64,000 bases of DNA from Henckelia pumila (lineage: Eukaryota > Streptophyta > Magnoliopsida > Lamiales > Gesneriaceae): assembly GCF_033568475.1 (NCBI RefSeq), contig NC_133121.1, positions 129,488,375-129,552,374 of the forward strand. Direction: 5' to 3'. The notes below the pieces were generated by a model, which did not search any database, was not told the DNA's origin, and was given only the letters and a program-made list of their open reading frames with translations. Both the position numbers and the translations under genes were made by a program. Shown here piece by piece: positions 24,039-35,305 of this stretch (its first letter is position 1; each line of letters begins with the position of its first letter).

Positions 24039-25938
24039 TTATAAAGAACACATGTTGAGAGATTTCCTAAGACTGGAGAATCTCTCGAAGTTTAATGCTT
24101 TTGTAAAAATATCGGCCAGTTGGTTATTGGTCCCAACAAACTCCATTTGGATCATGTCCTTTTCAACCAAATCTCGAATGAAGTGATGTCTTATGTCAAT
24201 GTGTTTAGTTCGAGAGTGTTGTAGTGGGTTTTTTGATATATCTATAGCACTTGAGTTATCACAGTACACAATTGGTGTTTTACTTTTAAGACCATAGTCT
24301 TGTAGCATTTGATTCATCCAAATTAATTGAGAACAACAACTTCCCGCTGCCACATATTTGGATTCAACAGTGGAAATTGACACACAGTTCTGCTTCCTAC
24401 TATACCATGAAACCAAGTTGTTACCCAAATAAAAACAACCACCCGTGGTGCTTTTACTCTCATCAACATCTCCTGCCCAATCAGCATCACTATAGCCTAC
24501 CAAATTAGTATTGGTTTTTTCAGTGTACCATAACCCTAAGTCTAAAGTGCATGCAACATACTTCAAAATTCGTTTTACAGCTTTCATATGTGTGACTTTA
24601 GGATCAGATTGATATCGGGCATACAAACACACACTGAACATAATATCAGGTCAACTTGCACTTAGATACAATAGACTTCCAATTATGCTTATGTACAAAG
24701 TGTTGTCAAAACTGTCAGCAACACTGTCTTTGCACAATTTTTTATTAGTTCTCATTGGTGTTTTCATATGTCTAACATGATCAGTACAAAACCTTTTCAC
24801 CAAATTCTTAGCATATTTGCTTTGACATAAAAAGATTCCATCACTCATTTGTTTCACTTGTAATCCTAGAAAGTAATTCAACTCACCTACCATGCTCATT
24901 TCAAAGGTAGCAGTCATGCTTTCAACAAAATCATTTACAAGTTTTTGAGATGAAGCACAGAAAATTATGTCATCAACATTGATTTGACAGATAAGAATGT
25001 TATCTTGTACTTTTTGAACAAAAAAATGTTTTATCTACCTCACCTCTTTTGAATCCAATGTCAAGCAAATACTCCGTGAGCCTTTCATACCAAGCACGAG
25101 GTGCTTGTTTCAATCCATATAAGGCCTTCTTCAATTTATAAACATGATCAAGATGATGTGGATCTTCGAATCCCTTAGGTTGTCTTACATAAACTTCTTC
25201 ACTCAAAATTCCATTCAAAAATGTGCTTTTTACATCCATTTGAAAAAGTTTCATTTTCATGTGACATGCTATAGCCAACAATAATCTAACAGATTCTATT
25301 CGGGCTACAGGAGCGAAGGTTTCATCAAAGTCCACCCCCTCAACTTGTGTATACCCTTGAGCTACCAACCTCGCCTTATTCCTCACAATATTTCCTGATT
25401 CATCAGTTTTGTTCTTAAAAATTCACTTTGTTCCAATGATATTACTATGATCAGGTGGAGGAACTAAGATTCACACATCATTCCTAACAAATTGTTCAAG
25501 TTCATCATGCATAACATTGACCCAAAACTCGTCTTTTAAAGCTTCACCAACATTTTTTGGTTCAATACTAGACACAAAGCAAGAATGTCTTACCTGAGAG
25601 TATGCGGAAGTCATGCACACTAACCTACTCATCTTTCGATAATCAACTTTTTCCTTTCTTCGGGTTTGCATCCTTCCTTGTGCATCTCCTATGATTTGTG
25701 AAGTAGGATGGTTTTTCTGAATCTTGCTAGGTACATCATGTCCAGCATCTCGTATTTCATCTTCAAAATCATCCTGTTCTTCTGTACTCTGTTCATTCAT
25801 ATTCAGTGTTGGACTCAGTGTTGTGCTGGGTGATGTTTCAGGAGGGACAACACTATTGACAACACTGAAATCAGTCTGTGAAGAGACAGTATCTAGCAGA
25901 TCATCAATATTGTCTTCAATTGTTTTCCCCTTCAGATC
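24039..25938 (-). pseudogene. Sirevirus pol, 3' part: reverse transcriptase and RNase H
   Basis: Continuation of the copia pol gene beyond the gypsy insertion. Pieces in order on the minus strand: linker (25938-25471); RT fingers and palm (25386-25000) with KARLVAQGYTQ, FAPVARIESVR and LFQMDVKSTFLNG; RT catalytic region with NVDDIIF at about 24969-24980, where copia elements have YVDD; RT end (24917-24651); and RNase H (24641-24039) with GYSDADWAGD, STVESKYVA and the C-terminal HHFIRDL block. The frame is broken several times between these pieces. These enzymes would copy the element RNA into DNA, but this copy cannot encode a continuous product. The Tyr-to-Asn change in the active-site box also suggests loss of activity. 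Confidence 0.85.
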
Positions 25939-25943
25939 AGCAT

Positions 25944-28067
25944 TGTAAGGACCCGATTTTACTATATTAATTAATTCGTGTGTTAAAAATATGTATTACT
26001 AAATATCGGTTTATAGACGATATTAAAATGCATATTTAATTTATAGAGCACACAAGAGTTAAAATAATTCAAACCGGGTCAAGTTTTAACCCCGAATGAA
26101 TAAAATAGAACACACAATTAAACTGGAATATATTTTAATGGATATATATCAATATATAGATATATGATATGTATCCTTACCTTGCTCTCTCTCTCCTCAA
26201 GTTGCGTTCCCATTCTCTGTTCTTTTGTTTTAAAGTTTCTTCGTCGCTTCAAATCGCCGTAACTTTTCCGTCGGTTATCGATTTTCGAAAATAAATATAG
26301 TTCTGGATTCCTCGCGACGTAAGCTTTCTTTTGATACCCATTTCACAAGGTTTCATCGTCGTCTCAAAAACTCCGTCCGACCAGTTGCTACCGTCGCCGC
26401 TCGTGTTCGCCGGAATTCGGAAAAATAACTTTGGTTTAGGTTGTTTAGAGCTTAAACTCGAAGCTTTGCACAAAATTCGGAACTTCCAGAGGTAGATTTC
26501 GAGATTAGGTTTCGAATTTTGGGGCTTTGTTTGGTTAATTTGAATTCCAGTGATTGATATTTTTTTAATTCTTGATTGTAGGTGTTATATTTCAGTTTAA
26601 TTGAGGTATGGTTATTTTTCAGAATAGATTTGGGAATTATTTCAAAATTTCAGATTATATTATGTTGGATTTTCGAATTATAGAGATGTTTAAATCGTTG
26701 TTTGGATGTTTAGATGTGTTAGAATTGTTATAGATTAATTTCAGGATTTTTGAACAATTTTTCTGGAAAATTCAGATATGCAGTGTTGGGTATTTCGACT
26801 TTTTGAGTTATTTATTTGATATTTGGACATTGATAGGATGATTTAATATGAGATGTAAAGTTAAGGAAATGTTAGTTTGATTTTTAGAATTAGTTTCGAT
26901 AATTTTCAGATTTGTAAACGAAAACAGGAATTAATATGATATCAATGGTTTTCCACAGGATTGTACTATTCGAAAATTACTTGAGATATTTCTGTGGTAA
27001 ATTAAGTGTTGGTTGAGGTACGTATGAGCTGTTTATATTACGACGTCTATAATGACATGTAATGATATTAAGTATTTTGTAATGAGTGATAAAGTGCTTT
27101 ATGTGCTTATGTGGATTATATGATTGCATTCATTCATTTACAACTTTTCATAGCACGTTGAGCCTTGACTCCTTTGATTACTATTGATATTGATCTCTTG
27201 AGATGTATTGAGTCATCATGGAGCGAGTGACATTGTTTAGTGCACTCCTGAGATAGCATGAGGCACTGACAGGTAGCTCCTGTCGCTCTCCGATGCTACG
27301 ACACTCCTGATGACAACATGAGGCTGGACGGGTCGCTCCTGTCACCCTCTGATGCTACGTATATGGATTAGCAGTGATGATTCGAGGTCTGCTATGTTCC
27401 TGGCACGAGTGGCCACTGAGATTATTGTGATACGTTTCGTTTGGACTTCATTTGGTATCCCTTATTCTATTGATACCTGTCACGCATTACATTGCATTGC
27501 ATTTCATTGCATTGTACTTTATTTTATTCATGTCAGTTATATTTGTCGTAATTTTTATAGTTCGTCGTACTGGGATCCGACCCCTGTTTTCTTTTTATGC
27601 TGTGGTTGTTTGTGATTCCATAGCAGGTTATCCAGGGGGATTTGACGCATCTGGTGGAGCGTCATCTAGTGGTACCCAGTGAGACGAGCGTGGAGTCGAT
27701 TTCCCAGATATATGTATATATTAGTTTAGCGAGTTTTATATTTGCCGGGGTGATGCCCTGTGTATCTGTATCGATAGTTTTGGACTTTGTTTTGGATTGT
27801 TATTTGTGTGATCGAGCCTTGCCGGCTCTGCATATGTTTAGTCCTGGCCAGTGCGGCTATAGGTTTGTAAATTGGAGTTGTGACTCTATTTTCGAATATA
27901 TATTGCTGGTTGTGTTGTACAGGTTTTTGGGATGTCCTATTTATGAATAGGTCATGCCGAAATTTCTGTAGGCCCAAACGCAAATTTTTAACTCGTTTTC
28001 GCTGTTTACATTAATTAATCCTGGTTGTTTGATCATTAAATATTAAATCAGGACATGGACCCTTTCA
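25944..28067 (+). repeat. Gypsy 5' LTR
   Basis: 2124 bp. It contains a TATATATC-rich stretch near 26145-26170 as a candidate promoter area and a GC-richer internal repeat at 27243-27359, where two 58-bp units share CACTCCTGA, CATGAGGC, GCTCCTGTC and GATGCTACG. Small ORFs on both strands recur in the other LTR and have no domain. Confidence 0.93.
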
Positions 28068-28069
28068 TT

Positions 28070-28081
28070 TGGTATCAGAGC
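28070..28081 (+). promoter_or_regulatory. Primer binding site, initiator Met-tRNA
   Basis: TGGTATCAGAGC, two bases after the 5' LTR, is complementary to the 3' end of plant initiator tRNA-Met and would prime minus-strand DNA synthesis. Confidence 0.93.
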
Positions 28082-28337
28082 ATATACTGGGATATGCTCG
28101 AATTAGAGTCTAGGACACTTGAGTTTAGACACTAACAAAATGGTTGTGTATGTGTGTGACTACTTGTTATTACGTGACTTGTTTGTTGCGTTTATTATTT
28201 GAACTTAACTGATAGAACCAGTAATTCTTGGCTTTCTATCTTAGTTTATGAATTCTTATTAAAACTCTGAGTTCCTATCATAGTTTTCTGTTCGTTACGT
28301 TATTTCTGCCTGTATTTAAATCCTTGTGTCTTATAGA

Positions 28338-31300
28338 ATGGCACCAGGAGGAAGAGGTAGAAAAGGGAAGTTGTAGAAGAGTCTGCAGCAGAACATAGTA
28401 GAAATTTTGATGATATTGTCAGGGGAAGACGTGGTCGACCAGCTGTCCATCCTCCGAAAGATGTGGATTTAGAGGTGGAACAACAACCACGGGTAAATCC
28501 TGACAAAGGAAAAGCGATTCAGGCTGAGTCTGATCCAGTAGCCCAATTGACAGAGAAAATGGGAGGAATTCGATTAATAATTTCTCAATTTCAGGAGTTG
28601 CGTCCGCAAAAGTTCTTTGGCAATGAAGGAAGTGAGAAAGCTGCTAGTTGGTTGAAAAGTCTCAACAATATGTTTAATGGACTAGAATATCCTGATGAAA
28701 TTCGACTGAAGTTAGTTCTTTTTCAACTTAAAGACCGAGTGCAACTTTGGTGGAAAACGACAGCAGAAACACTTTCTGATTCTGGTGAAAAGATTACATG
28801 GAAAGTATTTTGTACTCAATTTGCACAAGAATATGCACCACCATCTTATTATTCTGCTAAAGAAGATGAATTTAATCTGTTGGTGCAAGGCAATAAATCT
28901 GTTGCTGACTATGCTTCTCAGTTTTCTGCTCTTTTGCCTTATGTTCCACATGTTGCAAAGAATGATCGGTCAAAGCTTTCACATTTTCTGAAGGGGCTTA
29001 CACGAACGATCCATACTTTGGTGACTACTGGAACTCCATCGACTTATATGAAAGCGGTAGAAAAGGAAAAGAAGATTGAAGCGAGTCTACTCAGGGGTGA
29101 ACCACAATCAATCCCAACATCTGTTCCTCAAGGAGCTGGAAGTAGTTCACAAATACCAATGGGTTTACCTTCATATCAACCTATTCAGTCTTCTCAGCAA
29201 GAGAAAAGACCTTGGTTTAAAGCTAGGGGGAAGCCATTTAAAAAGAAGCCACAGTCTAGTTCGTCCAGTTCCAGTGGTAGTCGTGGTGGGAGTTCAGTTG
29301 GATCGTCTGGTAGGGTGTACTGTGACAGATGTGGTGGTACTCATTTGAGTGCACATTGTACAGGATTTCCAGGAATTTGTTATACTTGTGGGCAGACTGG
29401 ACATTCGTCTAGAGTATGTCCAAATGCTGGAAGACAGCAAGTGCAACCACAACAGTTTGGCCAGTTTCCTCGGCGACCATCGTTCAGGCCATCTGCACCT
29501 GTACCGCAGTTTGCTCCTACATAGCCTTATGTTCTGGTACAGCCAACGCAGCAGCCTAGGTATCCATCTCCTCAGAGTCAGCAGCGTTTTCTAGGTCCAC
29601 AGCAGGCTCAAGTCCATGCTATGACTCAGGATCAGGCACAAGATGCACCTGGGGGAGTTATTGCAGGTATTTGTTACATTTTTTAGTATCCTGCACGTAT
29701 CTTGATAGACACAGGAGCATCTCATTCATTTTTATCTGTTACATTTGCTGATGAGCATGAGATTGCTTTTACTCCGTTGTTGGATACTGTGTCTGTAGCT
29801 ACTCCTGCTGGTGTTTTCTTGATGTCTAATGAGATAGTTTTGAATTGTGTGATTAGATTTGAGGATAAGATCATGATAACCAATCTAATCAAACTAGCTA
29901 TGTCTGATTTTGATTGTATTCTAGGTATGGATACATTGATGAATTATAGAGCTACTGTTGATTGTTTCTATGGCATTGTGAGATTTAGACCGTTTTATGG
30001 CAATAAGTGGAATTTTTATGGTACTGATTCACAATATCGCATTCCATTAGTATCGGCAATGGAAATGTTTAGATTATTGTCGATAGGAAATGAAGGATTT
30101 ATGATTTATGCTCTTGATACGACGAAGGAAGAGAAATTGAAAGTTTCAGATATTCCTGTCGTCAAGGATTTTCCTGATGTATTTCTTGATGAGATTCCGG
30201 GTTTTCCGCCTCAGAGGGAAATAGATCTTAGCATTGAGTTGATGCCAGGGACAAGTCCGATTTTTCGAGCCCCATATCGATTAGCTCCAGCAGAATTGAA
30301 AGAACTTAAGACGCAATTGCAAGATTTGCTGGAAAAAGGGTATATTAGACCAAGTGTGTCACCTTGGGGTGCTCCAGTCTTGTTTGTGAAGAAGAAAGAC
30401 GGAACGATGAGAATGTGCATCGATTATCGGCAATTGAACCAGACTATTGTGAAGAATAAGTATCCTTTGCCACGAATTGATGACTTGTTTGATCAGTTGC
30501 AGGGTACGTCTGTGTATTCTAAAATTGATATTCGTTCCGGATATCATCAACTTAGAGTTCGAGAGGAAGATGTTCCCAAAACAGCATTTCGAACGCGTTA
30601 CGGGCATTATGAATTCTTAGTTGTTCCTTTTGGGTTGACTAATGCTCCAGCAGTTTTTATGGATTTAATGAATCGTGTGTTTCGGAAGTTTATAGATCGA
30701 TTTGTTATCGTGTTCATTGATGACATTTTGATTTATTCTAAGTTTAGAAAGGAGCATAAAGAACATTTGATATTAGTACTTGAGAAACTCAGAACATCAC
30801 AATTATATGCTAAGTTTTCGAAGTGTGAATTTTGGTTGGACATAGTATTATTTCTAGGACATGTGATATCAGCACAAGGAGTATCTGTCGATCCTAGTAA
30901 AATTGAAGTTGTTCTTAATTGGTCCAGACCAACCAATGTCTCTGAGATTCGTAGCTTTTTGGGTTTGGCTGGATATTACAGGCATTTCATCAAGGGATTT
31001 TCTGAAATAGCTAGGCCTATGACTATATTGACGCAAAAAGATCGACGTTTTGTGTGGACTGAAGAATGTGAAGCTAGTTTCCAGACTTTGAAAGAGAAAT
31101 TGACTACGGCTCCAGTACTAGCATTACCTTCAGGCTCAGGTGGATTTGTTGTTTGTACAGATGCTTCTTTGAATGGACAGGGTTGTGTTTTGATGCAAAA
31201 TGGACGCGTGATTGCGTATGCATCTCGTCAATTGAAACCACATGAGACTCGTTATCCAGTTCATGATTTAGAATTGGCTGCCATTGTGCATGCATTGAAA

Positions 31301-33031
31301 ATATGGCGTCATTATCTGTACGGTGAACAGTTTGTAATTTATTCCGATCATAAGAGTCTGAAATATTTATTCACACAGTCTGATTTGAATATGAGACAAC
31401 GTCGATGGTTGGAACTGCTTAAGGATTTTGATTGTGATATTCAATACCAGCCAGGAAATGTGAATCAAGTTGCAGATGCTTTGAGCAGAAAAGTTCATAC
31501 TAAGATGTTGGCATCTTTAACCATTTCTAAAGTTCATGAGCATTTGGGAACTTCAGGATGGACTTATCGAGCTAAAGGTAATCATTTCATAGTTTCATCT
31601 ATTCAAGTTGAACCACAAATAATTTCAAAAATCAAAGCAGCACAAAAGACTGATCCATATATTCATCACTTGAAAGAATTAACTCCAGCTGGTCAGTCAG
31701 GGAAATTCCTTGTTGCTTCTGATGGATGTTTGCGTTATAATGGTAGACTTGTGGTTCTGAATTTGATAGATTTGAAAGAAGATATACTATGAGAAGCTCA
31801 TTGTAGTCGACATAGTGTACATCCTGGAATTCGAAAGATGTATCATATTTTGAAAGCCCATTACTAGTGGGAAGGTATGAAGAATGATATTTCTGACTTT
31901 GTGGCTAAGTGTCTGACGTGTCAACAAGTTAAGGCTGAAAGAATGAGACCAGGTGGTATGTTACTTAGTCTTGAAGTACCACAGTGGAATTGAGAACACA
32001 TTACTATGGATTTCGTGACACACCTACCTCGATCTAATCGTGGTTGTGATGCCATTTGGGTTATTGATGATAGATTGTCTAAATCTGCCCATTTTATTCC
32101 ATATGATCGTACTTGGACATATACGAAAATGGCGAAAATGTACATTGATCAGATAGTGCGATTGCATGGTGTGCCAGTTACTGTAGTGTCAGACCGTGAT
32201 CCCAGATTTACTTCTAAATTTTGGTCTAGTTTGCAATCAGCTTTGGGTTCTAAATTGGCCATGAGTACTGCCTATCATCCACAGACAGATGGACAATCTG
32301 AAAGAACTATTCAGACGCTTGAAGATTTATTACGAGCTGTTGTGATGGATTTCAGTGGTGGTTGGCAAGAATCTTTAGCTTTGGTGGAATTCTCTTACAA
32401 TAATAGTTATCATCAAGTATCTATCGGGATGACACAATTTGAAGCCTTGTATGGCAGAAAATGTAGATCTCCGATATGTTGGAAAGAAGTAGGAGAACGA
32501 CAGTTGTCCGGACCAGAGTTTATTCAAGAAATGAAAGAAAAAGTTGAACTGATCAGGAAAAGAATGAAAGCAGCCCAGGATCGTCAAGCTAGCTATGCTA
32601 ATAACAGGCGTAGACCTTTAGAATTTCAGGTTGGCGATTTTGTTTTCTTGAAAGTATCACCATTTCGTGGTACTATGAGATTTGGGCGTAAAGGGAAATT
32701 AGCTCCTCGTTATATCGGTTCGTACGAGATTGTCGAGAAGATTGGTATTTTGGCGTATTGTTTGAACTTGCCGCAGAGTTTGTCTGCGATACATGATGTA
32801 TTTCACGTATCTATGCTGCGGAAGTATGAACCAGATCCTTCTCATATCTTGAGGGCTGATGATGTGGATTTGGATAGTTCCCTTAGCTATGTTGAATATC
32901 CAGTGCAGATTCTTGATCGTAAAGAAAAGCAACTTAGGAACAAGATGATTCCTTTAGTTATGGTGGAATGGAGTAGACATGGGAGAGAAGAAGCCACATG
33001 GGAATTGGAGTCTATAATGCGTCAAGAATGA
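28338..33031 (+). pseudogene. Gypsy gag-pol polyprotein, one frameshift and five stops
   Basis: The ATG at 28338 (MAPGGRGRKG) is separated from the rest by a one-base frameshift in the A/G run at 28361-28367. From there one frame runs to 33031 with in-frame stops at 29522, 29684, 31790, 31865 and 31991. Gag domain at 28600-29000; two zinc knuckles (CDRCGGTHLSAHC and CYTCGQTGHSSRVC) at about 29323-29420; protease DTGAS near 29708; RT with the FIDDIL box at about 30715; RNase H with TDASLNGQG and HDLELAA; integrase with SDRDPRF and TDGQSERT; C-terminal chromodomain-like segment ([12 protein letters not shown] to EATWELE). The catalytic motifs of PR, RT and INT are intact, so decay is recent and due to stops. 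The zinc-binding N terminus of integrase lies in the stop-rich stretch. Confidence 0.93.
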
Positions 33032-33163
33032 CCTCACTTGTTTGAAAATATGATGACTTATTCCATGTACTCTAATTTTTCTATGTACTATCAGTGGTGG
33101 ATGTTTAACTACTTTGTATATAAGTTTGATGTGTGTTAATTTCGAGGACGAAATCTTGTTTTT

Positions 33164-33176
33164 AGAGGGAGAGAAA
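33164..33176 (+). promoter_or_regulatory. Gypsy polypurine tract
   Basis: AGAGGGAGAGAAA directly precedes the 3' LTR start TGTAAGG; this is the expected place and composition for the plus-strand primer. Confidence 0.85.
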
Positions 33177-35300
33177 TGTAAGGACCCGATTTTACTATAT
33201 TAATTAATTCGTGTGTTAAAAATATGTATTACTAAATATCGTTTTATAGACGATATTAAAATGCATATTTAATTTATAGAGCACACAAGAGTTGAAATAA
33301 TCAAACCGGGTCAAGTTTTAACCCCGAATGAATAAAATATAACACACAATTAAACTGGAATATATTTTAATGGATATATATCAATATATAGATATATGAT
33401 ATGTATCCTTACCTTGCTTTCTCTCTCTCCTCAAGTCGCGTTCCCATTCTATGTTCTTTTGTTTTAAAGTTTCTTCGTCGCTTCAAATTGTCGTAACTTT
33501 TCCGTCGGTTATCGATTTTCGAAAATAAATATAGTTCTGGATTCCTCGCGACGTAAGCTTTCTTTTGATACCCATTTCACAAGGTTTCATCGTCGTCTCA
33601 AAAACTCCGTCCGACCAGTTGCTGCCGTCGCCGCTCGTGTTCGCTGGAATTCGGAAAAATAACCTTGGTTTAGGTTGTTTAGAGCTTAAACTCGAAACTT
33701 TGCACAAAATTCGGAACTTCTAGAGGTAGATTTCAAGATTAGGTTTCGAATTTTGGGGCTTTGTTTGGTTAATTTGAATTCCAGTGATTGATATTTGTTT
33801 AATTCTTGATTGTAGGTGTTATATTTCAGTTAAATTGAGGTATGGTTATTTTTTAGAATAGATTTGGGAATTATTTCAAAATTTCAGATTATATTATGTT
33901 GGATTTTCGAATTATAGAGATGTTTAAATCGTTGTTTGAATGTTTAGATGTGTTAGAATTGTTATAGATTAATTTCAGGATTTTTGAACAATTTTTCTGG
34001 AAAATTCAGATATGCAGTGTTGGGTATTTCGACTTTTCGAGTTATTTATTTGATATTTGGACATTGATAGGATGATTTAATATGAGATGTGAAATTAAGG
34101 AAATGTTAGTTTGATTTTTAGAATTAGTTCCGATAATTTTCAGATTTGTAAACGGAAACAGGAATTAATATGATATCAATGGTTTTCCACAGGATTGTAC
34201 TATTCGAGAATTTCTTGAGATATTTCTGTGGTAAATTAAGTGTTGGTTGAGGTACGTATGAGCTGTTTATATTACGACGTCTATAATGACATGTAATGAT
34301 ATTAAGTATTTTGTAATGAGTGATAAAGTGCTTTATGTGCTTATGTGGATTATATGATTGCATTCATTCATTTACAACTTTTCATAGCACGTTGAGCCTT
34401 GACACCTTTGATTACTATTAATATTGATCTCTTGAGATGTATTGAGTCATCATGGAGCGAGTGACATTGTTTAGTGCACTCCTGAGATAGCATGAGGCAC
34501 GGACAGGTAGCTCCTGTCGCCCTCCGATGCTACGTACGACACTCTTGATGACAGCATGAGGCTGGACGGGTCGCTCTTGTCACCCTCCGATGCTACGTAT
34601 ATGGATTAGCAGTGATGATTCGAGGTCTGCTGTGTTCCTGGCACGGGTGGCCACTGAGATTATTGTGATACGTTTCGTTTGGACTCCATTTGGTATCCCT
34701 TATTCTATTGATACCTGTCACGCATTACATTGCATTTCATTGCATTGTACTTTATTTTATTCATGTCAGTTAGATTTGTCGTAATTTTTATAGTTCATCG
34801 TACTGGGGTCCGACCCCTGTTTTCTTTTTATGCTGTGGTTGTTTGTGATTCCATAGCAGGTTTTCCAGGGGGATTTGACGCATCTGGTGGAGCGTCATCT
34901 AGTGGTACCCAGTGAGACGAGCGTGGAGTCAAGTTCCCAGATATATGTATATATTAGTTTAGCGAGTTTTATATTTGCCGGGGTGATGCCCTGTGTATCT
35001 GTATCGATAGTTTTGGACTTTGTTTTGGATTGTTATTTGTGTGATCGAGCCTTGCCGGCTCTGCATGTGTTTAGTCCTGGCCAGTGCGGCTATAGGTTTG
35101 TAAATTGGAGTTGTGACTCTATTTTCGAATATATATTGCTGGTTGTGTTGTACAGGTTTTTGGGATGTCCTATTTACGAATAGGTCATGCCGAAATTTCT
35201 GTAGGCCCAAACGCAAATTTTTAACTCGTTTTCACTGTTTACATTAATTAATCCTGGTTGTTTGATCATTAAATATTAAATCAGGACATGGGCCCTTTCA
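33177..35300 (+). repeat. Gypsy 3' LTR
   Basis: Same 2124-bp length as the 5' LTR, with scattered substitutions and compensating small indels. The internal 58-bp repeat is present near 34479-34600. Confidence 0.93.
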
Positions 35301-35305
35301 AGCAT

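Larger units (their letters stand above)
25944..35300 (+). mobile_element. Ty3/gypsy Tekay-type chromovirus, complete but inactivated
   Basis: LTRs of 2124 bp (25944-28067 and 33177-35300), beginning TGTAAGGACC and ending CCCTTTCA, are flanked by the perfect 5-bp duplication AGCAT (25939-25943 and 35301-35305). The internal region has a 12-base Met-tRNA primer site, a single gag-pol frame ordered gag-PR-RT-RH-INT, a chromodomain-like C terminus and a polypurine tract. This order and the terminal domain mark a Tekay/Del-like chromovirus. It inserted into the pol gene of the Sirevirus, so it is the younger element. LTR divergence by eye is a few percent at most. Confidence 0.95.

Noticed and set aside
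26249-27983. ORFs of 74-102 codons in the gypsy LTRs, repeated at 33483-35216
   Set aside because: The same frames occur in both LTRs only because the LTRs are copies; no domain or codon-use signal.
20110-35300. Both LTR families begin TGTAAGG and end TTTCA on the plus strand, suggesting common origin
   Set aside because: The elements lie in opposite orientation, so on their own strands the ends differ; the match is a coincidence of short words.
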